Positions 47,017-56,157 are shown, numbered from the stretch's first letter. The stretch is 64,000 nucleotides of DNA from an uncultured Bacteroidales bacterium (GCA_902779875.1 CACZCX010000012.1:1-64000); one strand, 5' to 3'. Notes: generated from the sequence alone by a model not told the origin. Translations and numbers: made by a program.

Positions 47017-48165
47017 TCAGTTAATCAATGATGATGCCACACGACGTGACTCGGCATCGGTTTCTATATACTCCTGAAGTGTTGACTTGGTACGGAACGG
47101 TATGCGCTCCATGGTCTCCTCAATCACGTCACTCATCTCAAGGAAACCTATACGATCATGAAGGAAAGCTGCCACACACACCTCATTTGCTGCATTGAGT
47201 ATGCAGGGCATGTTACCGCCGCGTTCAATGGCTTTGTAGGCCAGTGCCAGATTACGGAAACGGTCGGTGTCTGGCTCCTCAAAGGTCAGTGTGCCCAGGG
47301 TTGTGAAATCCACTCTGGGGAAATCAGCCTGGAGACGGCGGGGATAAGAGAAGGCGTACTGTATGGGCAGACGCATGTCTGGGGCGCCCAGCTGAGCCTT
47401 GACTGCACCGTCGGCGAACTGCACCATGGAGTGCACCACCGACTGAGGGTGTACCACCACCTGAATCTTGCTGTAGGGAACGCCGAACAGCCACTTGGCC
47501 TCAATAACCTCGAATCCCTTGTTCATCATGGAGGCTGAGTCAATCGTTATCTTGGCACCCATATCCCAGTTGGGATGTTTGAGAGCCTGCGCCTTGGTTA
47601 CGGTGGCAAGCTGGTCCTTACCCAGGATACGGAACGGGCCGCCCGATGCCGTAAGCAGTATCTTCTCAACAGGATTCATGGTCTCGCCGCTCAGACACTG
47701 GAATATGGCCGAGTGCTCTGAATCGACAGGAAGTATGGGGGTCTTGTACTCAAGAGCCAGGGAGGTTACAAGCTCACCGGCCACCACCATGGTCTCCTTA
47801 TTGGCAAGGGCGATGGTCTTACCGGCCTTAATGGCCTCTATGGTGGGACAGAGTCCTGCAAACCCTACCATCGATGCCAATACTATATCTATGGGATCAG
47901 CCTGTACTATCTGATTTATGGCATCGGAGCCTGCATAGACCTTGATGGGCTGTCCGTCAAGTGCCTCCTTGAGTTTGCCGTAGTGCTGCTCATTGGCTAT
48001 AACCACGGCCTCAGGCTTGAAACGGAGCGCCTGCTCAATGAGCAGGTCTACACTGTTGTTGGCTGTCAGCGCATAAACCTCATACTCCTGAGGGTTGGCA
48101 GCTATGACATCAAGCGCCTGTCGGCCTATAGAACCTGTGGAACCTAAAATCGCTATCTGTTTCAC
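47017..48165 (-). CDS. dxr: 1-Deoxy-D-xylulose 5-phosphate reductoisomerase
   Basis: A 382-residue DXR of the MEP isoprenoid pathway, converting DXP to 2-C-methyl-D-erythritol 4-phosphate with NADPH. It has the NADP loop LGSTGSIG (7-14), ALANKETMVVAGE, PVDSEHSAIFQCL (metal Asp/Glu), TASGGPF and DSASMMNKGFEVIEA. The start is a GTG codon inside the overlap with the M23 gene stop (GTGA), and it gives the standard MKQIAILGSTG start. ispF, acting later in the same pathway, lies at 54446-54931. Confidence 0.95.
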   Translation of the reverse strand: MKQIAILGSTGSIGRQALDVIAANPQEYEVYALTANNSVDLLIEQALRFKPEAVVIANEQHYGKLKEALDGQPIKVYAGSDAINQIVQADPIDIVLASMVGFAGLCPTIEAIKAGKTIALANKETMVVAGELVTSLALEYKTPILPVDSEHSAIFQCLSGETMNPVEKILLTASGGPFRILGKDQLATVTKAQALKHPNWDMGAKITIDSASMMNKGFEVIEAKWLFGVPYSKIQVVVHPQSVVHSMVQFADGAVKAQLGAPDMRLPIQYAFSYPRRLQADFPRVDFTTLGTLTFEEPDTDRFRNLALAYKAIERGGNMPCILNAANEVCVAAFLHDRIGFLEMSDVIEETMERIPFRTKSTLQEYIETDAESRRVASSLIN

Positions 48166-49046
48166 TGGAACAAAATATATGTTTCGGGATCAAGGGGTTG
48201 ACCCTGATACCACAATTCAAAATGAAGATGCGAGCCCTGCAGCGAACTGTCCTTACCGCGGCCCACAAGAGCCACCACCTCACCCTGCTTGACTCTGTCA
48301 CCGGTCTTCTTGAGTAATGACTCACAGTGCTTATAGACCGATATCAGCTCACCGGGATGGACTACTACGATGGTGTATCCGTTATCCGATGTGTATGTGG
48401 ACATGAGCACCGTTCCGTCAAGTACCGATACCACGCTCTGGTTGGGGCTGGCGGCGATATCGACACCCCAGTGCTGATCCAGTGCGTTGTAGCTCTTGAA
48501 TACCAGTCCTGCTGTGGGGCGGAATATGCTTATGCTGCGAACGTCATTCACAGGCTGGGACTGCGAGGTTATGTTGTAACGCTCTGCCTCCTCATACTGA
48601 CGCATGAAGGTCTCCTCACGCTCAGAGCGCTCCATAAGGAGTTCGCTGCGCTGTCTGGCCAGCGAGTCCACAGAGTAGACCGTATCGACCGATACCGTAC
48701 CGGCAATTATATCCTGAAGGTTTGTTATGTACCTGTTCTGAAGTTCAAAGACCTGCTCCAAGGAGTCTACCCTGAGTGCCTGGTCAACGATGGCCTGCCT
48801 TATCCTGTAATCCTCAATGGTTATACCCTTCTGCTTGGGGGAGTTGCGGAATATCTCAATACCTATCCACGCTCCGAGTCCGGCAACAAAAAGGAGTGTC
48901 AGCGTGAGGATGAGATGTGATATCTTCATCCTGAACACCCTGCGCTGCTCGTCCTCGTTTATGACAACCAGCCTGTACAGGTATGTGAACCTGCGCAGCA
49001 GACTCTTGCGTCCCACCTCCTTGCGTTTCTGACGTATGCTCTTCAT
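48162..49046 (-). CDS. M23-family (LytM/gametolysin) peptidase, membrane-anchored
   Basis: A 294-residue protein with a basic N-terminus, one membrane helix (about 43-66, SHLILTLTLLFVAGLG), a coiled-coil-like periplasmic stalk (about 85-160) and a C-terminal M23 domain. Zinc-site elements are HWGVD (His, Asp) and HLHFELW, with YKH between them, so the metal site looks complete and a peptidoglycan DD-endopeptidase is possible. It starts 3 bases after rimM and overlaps dxr by 4 bases. Confidence 0.85.
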   Translation of the reverse strand: MKSIRQKRKEVGRKSLLRRFTYLYRLVVINEDEQRRVFRMKISHLILTLTLLFVAGLGAWIGIEIFRNSPKQKGITIEDYRIRQAIVDQALRVDSLEQVFELQNRYITNLQDIIAGTVSVDTVYSVDSLARQRSELLMERSEREETFMRQYEEAERYNITSQSQPVNDVRSISIFRPTAGLVFKSYNALDQHWGVDIAASPNQSVVSVLDGTVLMSTYTSDNGYTIVVVHPGELISVYKHCESLLKKTGDRVKQGEVVALVGRGKDSSLQGSHLHFELWYQGQPLDPETYILFQ

Positions 49047-49049
49047 AAA

Positions 49050-49568
49050 TTACAGTTCTGCAAGCCCTTGGGGCAGTTTATAGGTTAAAGTACATTTCTT
49101 CTTGTCAACCCCGGTTATCCACTCCTCGTTGGCCGGGATTATACGTTCACGCTCTCCGTCACGAACCAGGAAGAGGGTGTTGGGAGTGCTCTCGTCGACA
49201 GCGGTGATCACACCCAGGGGACCGGCCGCCTCATCGGTGACCTGCCAGTCTATGAACATGCTCCAGGTGAGTTCATCGGACTCGCTCTCGGCTATGAACC
49301 TGACAGGCATGTATACCGTAACGCCCATGAACCGGGAGGTGGCGTCAACGCCGTCCACGCCCTGGAACTTGACAAGCACGGTGGTGCGGCTCTTTTCCCT
49401 TATGGAATCCAGCCAGAAGGGGACCAGTATGCCGTCCATGGAGCAGACGAGGCAGTCCAGGTCATCGGTCCACTCGAGTGTGGCCGGCACGGTTAGCGAC
49501 ATCTCACCGTTCACGCCGTGCGTCTTGGTGATGGTGCCTATCCTTACTACCTCGTTCTTGTTAATCAT
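49050..49568 (-). CDS. rimM: 16S rRNA-processing protein RimM
   Basis: A 172-residue RimM, a 30S maturation factor that binds S19. It has an N-terminal barrel (VRIGTITKTHGVNGEMSL, the family signature) and a C-terminal PRC-barrel (PLGVITAVDESTPNTLFLVRDGERERIIPANEEWI). It lies 1 base after murA, within the tsaB-to-rseP run. No trmD or rplS is adjacent, unlike in proteobacteria. Confidence 0.93.
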   Translation of the reverse strand: MINKNEVVRIGTITKTHGVNGEMSLTVPATLEWTDDLDCLVCSMDGILVPFWLDSIREKSRTTVLVKFQGVDGVDATSRFMGVTVYMPVRFIAESESDELTWSMFIDWQVTDEAAGPLGVITAVDESTPNTLFLVRDGERERIIPANEEWITGVDKKKCTLTYKLPQGLAEL

Positions 49569-49569
49569 A

Positions 49570-50877
49570 TCAATCCACTCTGGTTATCCTGGCGCCAAGC
49601 GCATTCAGACGGCCGTCGATATCCTGATATCCGCGGTCAATCTGTCCTATGTTGTCTATGCGGCTGGTGCCGTTGGCACTCATGGCTGCAATCAGCAATG
49701 CAATACCGGCACGTATATCGGGCGATGACATACGGCGGGCCTGTAACGGGAACTGACGGTCATGTCCTATCACGACCACGCGGTGGGGGTCACAGAGGAT
49801 GACCTGGGCACCCATGTCAATGAGGTTGTCCACAAAAAAGAGGCGGCTCTCAAACATTTTCTGATGTATGAGCACGCTGCCCTTGGCCTGTGTGGCAGTC
49901 ACCAGCAGTACGCTCAGGAGGTCCGGAGTGAGTCCGGGCCAGGGGGCATCGGCCAGCGTCATGATGGAGCCGTCAATGAAAGAGTCTATCTGATAGTGTT
50001 CCTGAGCGGGGATGAATATGTCATCGGCACGCTGTTCCATCCTGATTCCAAGACGGGCGAAACTCTCCGGTATGATACCCAGGTTCTGGTAGGATACATC
50101 CTTGATGGTAAGCTCGCTCTGAGTCATGGCGGCCATACCGATGAAACTGCCCACCTCGATCATATCGGGCAGCACCTTGTGTGTGGTTCCGTGAAGTTCC
50201 TTTACTCCGTGGATGGTAAGGCGGTTACTGCCGATGCCCTCGATGCGGGCACCCATGCGGACAAGCATACGGCACAGCTGCTGTACATACGGCTCGCAGG
50301 CAGCGTTGTAAATCACGGTATCGCCCTCGGCAAGGACGGCGGCCATGATGATATTGGCGGTACCAGTCACTGACGCCTCGTCAAGCAGCATGTAGGTACC
50401 TCTCAGATGACTTGACTTGAGCTCGTAATAACCACGCTCCTCATTCAGCGAGAAGGTGGCGCCCAGGGCCTGGAATCCCTTGATATGGGTATCCACGCGA
50501 CGGCGTCCTATCTTGTCACCTCCGGGCTTGCTTACGGTGGCATGTCCCAGACGCGCGAGCAGAGGTCCCAGAAGCATGACCGATCCGCGCAGACCGGCGC
50601 TCTTGGTCACGAAATCCATGCTCTCGGCATACACGCGGTCTATCTTATCGGCCTTGAATGTCCAGCAGCCGGGTGCGGTGTTCTTTACATCTACGCCCAA
50701 CTGGGAGAGCATGTCTATGAGGTTCCTCACATCCAGTATGTCAGGAACGTTACTTACCTTCACCTCATCGGAGGTGAGCAGTACGGCACAAAGGATCTGC
50801 AGGACCTCGTTCTTGGCGCCCTGCGGGCAGATGGTCCCTTTCAGTCTGTGACCTCCTTCAATCAGAAATGACGGCAT
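49570..50877 (-). CDS. murA: UDP-N-acetylglucosamine 1-carboxyvinyltransferase, Cys-to-Asp type
   Basis: A 435-residue MurA that transfers enolpyruvyl from PEP to UDP-GlcNAc in the first committed step of peptidoglycan. Catalytic Lys22 is in GAKNEVLQ. The active-site loop reads SKPGGDKIGRRRVDTH, with Asp121 at the place of E. coli Cys115. A Cys-to-Asp change at this position is known to give fosfomycin-insensitive MurA in other bacteria. It follows DUF4290 by 6 bases and precedes rimM. Confidence 0.94.
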   Translation of the reverse strand: MPSFLIEGGHRLKGTICPQGAKNEVLQILCAVLLTSDEVKVSNVPDILDVRNLIDMLSQLGVDVKNTAPGCWTFKADKIDRVYAESMDFVTKSAGLRGSVMLLGPLLARLGHATVSKPGGDKIGRRRVDTHIKGFQALGATFSLNEERGYYELKSSHLRGTYMLLDEASVTGTANIIMAAVLAEGDTVIYNAACEPYVQQLCRMLVRMGARIEGIGSNRLTIHGVKELHGTTHKVLPDMIEVGSFIGMAAMTQSELTIKDVSYQNLGIIPESFARLGIRMEQRADDIFIPAQEHYQIDSFIDGSIMTLADAPWPGLTPDLLSVLLVTATQAKGSVLIHQKMFESRLFFVDNLIDMGAQVILCDPHRVVVIGHDRQFPLQARRMSSPDIRAGIALLIAAMSANGTSRIDNIGQIDRGYQDIDGRLNALGARITRVD

Positions 50878-50883
50878 AGTATC

Positions 50884-51486
50884 TCAGAATCTGCGTTTGT
50901 TCTTTTTCTTTCCGTGCTGCTGGGCGCGCTGCTGGGGCGGTGCCTGTGCGAATGTGACATCCAGGTCACCCTGCTGCAGGTTCAGACGGCCGTTGGAGAA
51001 ATAAGCCAGGTCGTCGGCTATACGCTCGTCGCTTACCATCTCCTTGTTCCAGGTCATGAGGTCCTTCTTCATCTGCACGGCAAGCAGACGTACCAGCTGG
51101 CTGCGCTCCGGGCCCTCGGGCATGGAGACGGCCACCTTGACCAGTGACGGCAGGATATGTCCGTAATGGCGGTAACGTATGTCACCGGCGGGGTAGTCTA
51201 TATGGTCAGGGACCTGCTTGGATTTCTCCAGGCGGGTTATCTCACACGGATAGTCTATATCGAGCTTGTAATCCGACATGAATGCCAGATGATCCCACAG
51301 CTTGCCCTGAAAGTCAGGTACGTCACGCAAGGTGGGGAACATGCTGCCCATGATGTTGATGATGGTGTTGGCGCAATGCTGACGCTCAGCGCGGTCAGGT
51401 ATAGTCACTGCGTACTCAACCATCTCCTGTACGGCACGTCCGTACTCGGGCATCGGCATTTTTTCTCGTTGGGTATTGTAGTTCAT
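50884..51486 (-). CDS. DUF4290 family protein
   Basis: A 200-residue, mostly helical cytosolic protein of the Bacteroidetes DUF4290 family. It begins MNYNTQREKMPMPEYGRAVQ and contains NTIINIMGSMFPTLRDVPDF and HYGHILPSLVKVA. It ends in a basic Lys/Arg-rich tail (HGKKKNKRRF) that could contact nucleic acid. The function is unknown. The ATG at 51486 overlaps the tsaB stop by one base (TGATG). Its conserved place before murA suggests a link to envelope or growth control, but this is inference. Confidence 0.8.
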   Translation of the reverse strand: MNYNTQREKMPMPEYGRAVQEMVEYAVTIPDRAERQHCANTIINIMGSMFPTLRDVPDFQGKLWDHLAFMSDYKLDIDYPCEITRLEKSKQVPDHIDYPAGDIRYRHYGHILPSLVKVAVSMPEGPERSQLVRLLAVQMKKDLMTWNKEMVSDERIADDLAYFSNGRLNLQQGDLDVTFAQAPPQQRAQQHGKKKNKRRF

Positions 51487-52175
51487 CAAACCAGTTTTTT
51501 AGGTTTTACAGCTATAAAATCTTTCAGGTAGTAGGGCTCAAAGTAAGCCACGTCACGGAACTCCTCACGGTTGAACGACTGCTCGGCCAGCGGGAACATC
51601 CAACGGGCCTGGGGTACTATGTCATCGATAAAGTGGGCGTTCGGGTGGTTGATGGTCTCGCGGCACTTGGCGGAGCCGTTACCCATGAACCAGACCTCAT
51701 GCTTATCCAGATACTCGCGGTAGGTATCGGCATCGACTATATCGGCACGAATCTCGCGGACCTCATTCAGGGCGCGGTCGTAGATGGCCGAGTAGACCTC
51801 CATGCGGCGGGCATCGATCATAGGACAGAGCAGCGCGTCATCGGGGAGCTCGAGAGTGAGCAGCGGCTGGACACAGAGCAACTTGAGCGTGGAGACTGAG
51901 AGGAGCTTTATGCCACGTCCGTAGCATACACCCTTGGCCATGGAGACACCTATGCGCAGTCCGGTATATGAGCCCGGGCCCTCGCTCACAGCGACAGCAT
52001 CGAGCTTGAGGCCGCGGCTGTCAACAAGTGACAGAGCCTCATCCACAAGCACGCCCAGCGATACGGCGTTGTTATGTCCCTCACGGTCAGCCTTGTCAAA
52101 GACCAGCTGTCCCTCATCACTTACAGCCACTGAGCAACCCTCGGTAGCTGACTCTATGTGCATTATTACACTCAT
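51486..52175 (-). CDS. tsaB: tRNA t6A biosynthesis protein TsaB
   Basis: A 229-residue ASKHA-fold protein that pairs with TsaD and TsaE to make N6-threonylcarbamoyladenosine at tRNA position 37. The N-terminus MHIESATEGCSVAVSDEG and the segment SEGPGSYTGLRIGVSMAKGV (about 65-84) are diagnostic. Like other TsaB proteins it lacks the TsaD metal-binding histidines. It heads the run tsaB-DUF4290-murA-rimM-M23-dxr-rseP-NSS. Confidence 0.93.
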   Translation of the reverse strand: MSVIMHIESATEGCSVAVSDEGQLVFDKADREGHNNAVSLGVLVDEALSLVDSRGLKLDAVAVSEGPGSYTGLRIGVSMAKGVCYGRGIKLLSVSTLKLLCVQPLLTLELPDDALLCPMIDARRMEVYSAIYDRALNEVREIRADIVDADTYREYLDKHEVWFMGNGSAKCRETINHPNAHFIDDIVPQARWMFPLAEQSFNREEFRDVAYFEPYYLKDFIAVKPKKLV

Positions 52176-52201
52176 CCCTGATTCTATCCTGATGTAATCT
52201 G

Positions 52202-52209
52202 CAAATTTA
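52202..52209 (-). promoter_or_regulatory. -7 box of the tsaB operon
   Basis: TAAATTTG on the minus strand (TAnnTTTG), 27 bases upstream of the tsaB start. Confidence 0.6.
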
Positions 52210-52298
52210 ACGAAATCTTTCTACAAGAAAAGACGCATCAGGGGTCTATTTTCTGTTAATGGTTGTTTTTTAAACATATATTATTAAGGGGAATTCAC

Positions 52299-52306
52299 TA
52301 CTTTTG
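52299..52306 (+). promoter_or_regulatory. -7 box of the yicC-gmk-nadD operon
   Basis: TACTTTTG (TAnnTTTG), 34 bases upstream of the yicC ATG. Confidence 0.65.
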
Positions 52307-52339
52307 CAGTGTATTTTCAAAGGGTAAAAACAAGCTAAT

Positions 52340-53215
52340 ATGATTCAGTCAATGACAGGCTATGGCAAGGCCACAGCCGAGACAGGAAACAGGAAAGTAA
52401 TAGTAGAGATCAAGTCACTCAACAGCAAGGCCATGGATATATCGACCAGGATAATCCCCGCCTACCGTGACAAGGAACTCGATATACGCTCACGCATTAC
52501 TGCTGCCCTGGAACGCGGTAAGGTCGATTTCTCACTTTACATCGATTCAACCGCCACATCCGGTGCCCAGGTCATCAACACTGCCGTTGTCATGAACTAT
52601 CTCAGGCAGATCGAGCTGATGACAGCCAACACCCGATATCAGATACATGACGACATCCTGTCAACCGTGCTGCGCATGCCCGACGTGCTTGCATCGAACC
52701 AGCAGGAGGAGGTATCGGACGAGGAGTGGGAGTCTGTTTCCAAGGCTGTTGACGCCGCCATAGAGGCACTTGTGGAGTACCGCAAGGTTGAGGGCGCCGC
52801 TCTCGAGAAGAAGTTCCGCGAGAAGATTGCCAACATATCGGCCCTTCTTCAGTCCGTAGAGCCGTATGAGAAGGAGCGTGTAGCCAAAATCAAGGAGCGT
52901 ATGCGCGCCAACATGATAGATGCAGTTGGTAAGAACTATGACGAGAACCGTTTTGAGCAGGAGATGATATTCTACATAGAGAAGCTTGACATAAGCGAGG
53001 AAAAGCAGCGTCTGAGCAACCACCTGGATTACTTCATCAAGACTCTTGAGGAGGGCCACGGTCAGGGCAAGAAGCTGGGATTCATTGCCCAGGAGATGGG
53101 ACGCGAGATCAACACCCTGGGCAGCAAGAGCAACCAGGCCGAGATGCAGAACATCGTGGTCCGCATGAAAGACGAACTGGAGCAGATCAAGGAGCAGGTT
53201 CTTAACGTGATGTGA
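52340..53215 (+). CDS. yicC: YicC family endoribonuclease
   Basis: A 291-residue YicC protein beginning MIQSMTGYGKAT, the family hallmark, and ending with the DUF1732 C-terminal block EEGHGQGKKLGFIAQEMGREINTLGSKSN. E. coli YicC is a metal-dependent endoribonuclease acting on a small RNA. The C-terminal acidic residues of the metal site (Glu in QEMGREIN) are present. It precedes gmk by 2 bases, a pairing seen in many bacteria. Confidence 0.9.
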   Translation: MIQSMTGYGKATAETGNRKVIVEIKSLNSKAMDISTRIIPAYRDKELDIRSRITAALERGKVDFSLYIDSTATSGAQVINTAVVMNYLRQIELMTANTRYQIHDDILSTVLRMPDVLASNQQEEVSDEEWESVSKAVDAAIEALVEYRKVEGAALEKKFREKIANISALLQSVEPYEKERVAKIKERMRANMIDAVGKNYDENRFEQEMIFYIEKLDISEEKQRLSNHLDYFIKTLEEGHGQGKKLGFIAQEMGREINTLGSKSNQAEMQNIVVRMKDELEQIKEQVLNVM

Positions 53216-53217
53216 TT

Positions 53218-53787
53218 ATGCGCGGCAAATGTCTGATTTTTTCAGCCCCTTCAGGCTCCGGCAAGTCCACTATCGTGAACTGGCTCCTGACCCATCCCGA
53301 ACTCAAGATGGTATTCTCCATATCGGCCACCAGCCGTGCGCCGCGCGGCACCGAGAAGAACGGTGTGGAGTATTTCTTCCTTTCGGCCGATGAGTTCCGC
53401 GAGCGCATAGCCAAAGGTGATTTCCTGGAGTACGAGGAGGTCTATTCCGGCTGTTTCTACGGAACTCTCAAGGAGCAGGTCGACAAGCGTCTGGACGAGG
53501 GCATGAACGTGGTCTTTGACGTCGATGTAGCCGGCGGCTGCAACATAAAGCAGTATTTCGGCGACCAGGCTCTCTCCATGTTCATACAGCCCCCATCGGT
53601 CGAGGAGCTGGAGCGCCGCCTCAAGACACGCGGTACTGACAGCGCCGAGATGATTGCCAAGCGTGTGGCCAAGGCCAGCTACGAGCTCACCTTCGCGCCC
53701 AAGTTCGATGTCGTGATCGTGAATGACGACCTTGAAGAGGCGCAGCAGAAGGCTTTATCGACCATCAAGTCATTCCTTAATGTCTAA
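53218..53787 (+). CDS. gmk: Guanylate kinase
   Basis: A 189-residue GMP kinase. P-loop APSGSGKST (10-18), the GMP-binding stretch SISATSRAPRGTEKNGVEYFF and FDVDVAGGCNIK are present. The ATG at 53218 (MRGKCLIFSAPSG) was chosen over a GTG six bases earlier that overlaps the yicC stop. Its last 8 bases overlap the nadD start. Confidence 0.95.
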   Translation: MRGKCLIFSAPSGSGKSTIVNWLLTHPELKMVFSISATSRAPRGTEKNGVEYFFLSADEFRERIAKGDFLEYEEVYSGCFYGTLKEQVDKRLDEGMNVVFDVDVAGGCNIKQYFGDQALSMFIQPPSVEELERRLKTRGTDSAEMIAKRVAKASYELTFAPKFDVVIVNDDLEEAQQKALSTIKSFLNV

Positions 53788-54358
53788 GCCCGTAAGGACA
53801 GCATTGCTGGGGGGCACCTTCAACCCTCTGCACAATGGTCATCTGGCTATTGCGGAGAGCGTGCTGGAGCAGGGCCTGGCCGATGAGGTGTGGATTCTCA
53901 TCACCCCCTGCAATCCCTGGAAAGCCGGTCAGGAGCTGCTCGACGACCGTATCCGCTACGAGATGGTAGCCGAGGCCGTCAAGGATCTGCCGCACGTGTC
54001 TGCGTCGGACTATGAATTCAACCTTCCCAAGCCCTCTTACACCGCCAACACGCTGAGGAGTCTCACATCGGACTATCCGGACCGCGAGTTCATACTCACC
54101 ATCGGGGCCGATAACTGGGCCAAGTTCGGCAACTGGCGCGAATCCGATTACATACAGAGCAATTTCCGCCTGATCGTATATCCCCGTAAAGGCTATGACA
54201 CCGGCGTGATCCCGGAAGGCGTAACCCTTCTCAACCTCCCCCTCCTGGACATCTCATCCACCCAGATCCGCCAGCTGGTCAAAGCCGGGGAATCAATAAA
54301 AAAAATCGTCCCGGCATCGGTTGCCAGGACAATCGCAGATCTTCACCTCTATCTCTGA
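53780..54358 (+). CDS. nadD: Nicotinate-nucleotide adenylyltransferase
   Basis: A 192-residue enzyme making nicotinate adenine dinucleotide from NaMN and ATP in NAD synthesis. The nucleotidyltransferase motif is GGTFNPLHNGH (11-21), and the second motif ISSTQIR lies near the C-terminus. The start ATG lies within the gmk end (8-base overlap). The stop codon's last base is the first base of a 38-bp inverted repeat. Confidence 0.95.
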   Translation: MSKPVRTALLGGTFNPLHNGHLAIAESVLEQGLADEVWILITPCNPWKAGQELLDDRIRYEMVAEAVKDLPHVSASDYEFNLPKPSYTANTLRSLTSDYPDREFILTIGADNWAKFGNWRESDYIQSNFRLIVYPRKGYDTGVIPEGVTLLNLPLLDISSTQIRQLVKAGESIKKIVPASVARTIADLHLYL

Positions 54359-54458
54359 AGGGCACAATAGGGACGGTTCTATCTGTGCCCTTGTGGCGAA
54401 AAATATATCTGGAATAATCTCACAAGGGCACAGATAGAACCGTCCCTATTGTGCCCTT
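54358..54458. repeat. Perfect 38-bp inverted repeat element (REP/MITE-like)
   Basis: Arms 54358-54395 and 54421-54458 are perfect reverse complements over 38 bases around a 25-base AT-rich spacer. Each arm itself contains the shorter palindromic motif GGGCACA...TGTGCCC. The element begins on the nadD stop and ends inside the ispF 3' end, whose stop (54446-54448) it supplies. The core GGGACGGTTCT is typical of REP-like repeats linked to IS200-type Y1 transposases in other genomes. No transposase is present here. Confidence 0.88.
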
Positions 54459-54931
54459 TCGATGAGGGCGACGGCGTGGGCGGAGATGCCTTCCTCGCGG
54501 CCGGTGAATCCCAGTTTCTCGGTGGTGGTGGCCTTGACGGAGACCTGGTCGGGGTCTACCCCCATGACCTGAGCCATGACACGCTGCATCTCGGGGATGT
54601 GGGGATTGAGCTTGGGGCGCTCGGCGCAGACGGTGGCATCGACATTGACAATCTGCCATCCCTTGGAGGCGAGCAGGTCCACGGTCCTCTTAAGCAGTAT
54701 CTTGCTGTCAATATTTTTATACTGCATGTCATTGTCGGGGAAGTTGAATCCGATGTCACGCAGGGTGGCGGCACCCAGCAGGGCGTCACATATGGCGTGG
54801 ATGAGCACATCGGCATCAGAGTGTCCCAAAAGGCCGAGTGTATGTTCAATCCTGATTCCGCCAATCCAGAGCTCGCGGCCCTCGACCAGGCGGTGAACGT
54901 CAAATCCGTAACCTACGCGTATGTTTGTCAT
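54446..54931 (-). CDS. ispF: 2-C-methyl-D-erythritol 2,4-cyclodiphosphate synthase
   Basis: A 161-residue MEP-pathway cyclase forming MEcPP with release of CMP. Zinc ligands are Asp11 and His13 in YGFDVHR and the histidine in LLGHSDADVLIHAI. The C-terminal block is ATTTEKLGFTGREEGISAHAVALI. The final codons and stop are encoded by the inverted repeat at 54421-54458. It overlaps porV by 4 bases and is last in FAA-porU-porV-ispF. Confidence 0.95.
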   Translation of the reverse strand: MTNIRVGYGFDVHRLVEGRELWIGGIRIEHTLGLLGHSDADVLIHAICDALLGAATLRDIGFNFPDNDMQYKNIDSKILLKRTVDLLASKGWQIVNVDATVCAERPKLNPHIPEMQRVMAQVMGVDPDQVSVKATTTEKLGFTGREEGISAHAVALIERAQ

Positions 54932-56157
54932 CTTCCGAGTATCTGTTTAAGGCCGTCCATATCGAACGACAGGGTGAAACGCAGTGTCTGGTCCAGCGGG
55001 TTGCTCTGAGCGGTCGACAGCAGGTAGGCGGCATCGAGCGAGAAGACGTTCATGCGGAAACCGGCACCTACGGTAAAGTACTTGCGGTTACCTTTGTATT
55101 CGTTCTCGTAATGATATCCGCCGCGCAGAAAGAACTGGTCGTTGTAGTTGTACTCGGCACCTACGCCCCAGTATATCTCACGCAGCTCCTCCTCAAGTCC
55201 GCCGGGAGCGTCACTGAATGACTTGAATATGCCCGCTATGGGCGACATCTCGTTGTATCCGGTAGCTGAGAGCCAGTTGATATAGTCCGATGTAAAACTC
55301 AGGTCCTTGGGATCCTCGTTGGGGTACTGCTCTTCCATGAACTGACGATAGGTAGGCTTGGTGGGAACCATCAGCTTGTTGGCATCGGCACTTATGGAGA
55401 ACGAGTTGTACTCATCGATAGGGATGGTGAGCGATGCACCCAGACGCAGGTTGGTCGGTATGAACTCGTTGGTCTGGCCGCCGTCATATGATATCTTGCT
55501 ACCTATGTTCGATGCGTTCAGTCCCAGGCCGAGCAGACAGTCACGGCGGCCCACTCCTATGTAGTTCTGGTAGAACATGGAGATATCGGCCGAGAAAGCC
55601 TTGCCGGGGAACACGTCATCATCATAGGTGTACTGCAGGTCTGAATAGATGAAACGCATACCTACAGCCGCCGAGAAGGTCTCGGAGAGCTTACGGGAGT
55701 AGTCAAAGTCAATGGCCATCTCGTAAGGACGTATTATGACCTGTGACGTGCCGCTTATGGCAATCACCTCACCCAGTGAGAAATAGGTGAGCGATGCACT
55801 CAGGGCCGAGTAGTCATCGAGCTTGTAGAATCCGGTCAGGTTAGCCAGGTCTATGTCACTCACCAGCTTGCGCAGCCACGGTGTGTAGCAGAGCGACAGA
55901 CCGGCCTGTGAGTTGGTGAAAGGATACTTGGAGGGGTTCCAGTACTGGCTGTTGTTGTCCATGTACGGATCAGTGGCGCAACCTACATCACCCATGGCGC
56001 CCGCACGTGAGTCAGGAGCGATGGAGAGTGATGTCACGCCGGTATATACCGGGTTGAATATTGCCTTGGCGCTATTATTCTCAGCTTTCAATGTCCCTGC
56101 AGACAGGAGCAGTCCGGCCATGAGGACAACTGTTGTTACTATATTGCGTTTCATCAT
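54928..56157 (-). CDS. porV: PorV (LptO) T9SS shuttle/outer-membrane protein
   Basis: A 409-residue FadL-like outer-membrane barrel with a signal peptide (through TLKA). Signature features are SLSIAPDSRAGAMGDVGCATDPYMDNNSQYWNPSKYPF near residues 44-80 and ASNIGSKISYDGG near 215. PorV carries cargo from SprA to the PorU attachment complex in T9SS. Two consecutive ATG codons (56155-56157 and 56152-56154) could start it. It lies 32 bases after porU and overlaps ispF by 4 bases. Confidence 0.93.
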   Translation of the reverse strand: MMKRNIVTTVVLMAGLLLSAGTLKAENNSAKAIFNPVYTGVTSLSIAPDSRAGAMGDVGCATDPYMDNNSQYWNPSKYPFTNSQAGLSLCYTPWLRKLVSDIDLANLTGFYKLDDYSALSASLTYFSLGEVIAISGTSQVIIRPYEMAIDFDYSRKLSETFSAAVGMRFIYSDLQYTYDDDVFPGKAFSADISMFYQNYIGVGRRDCLLGLGLNASNIGSKISYDGGQTNEFIPTNLRLGASLTIPIDEYNSFSISADANKLMVPTKPTYRQFMEEQYPNEDPKDLSFTSDYINWLSATGYNEMSPIAGIFKSFSDAPGGLEEELREIYWGVGAEYNYNDQFFLRGGYHYENEYKGNRKYFTVGAGFRMNVFSLDAAYLLSTAQSNPLDQTLRFTLSFDMDGLKQILGR

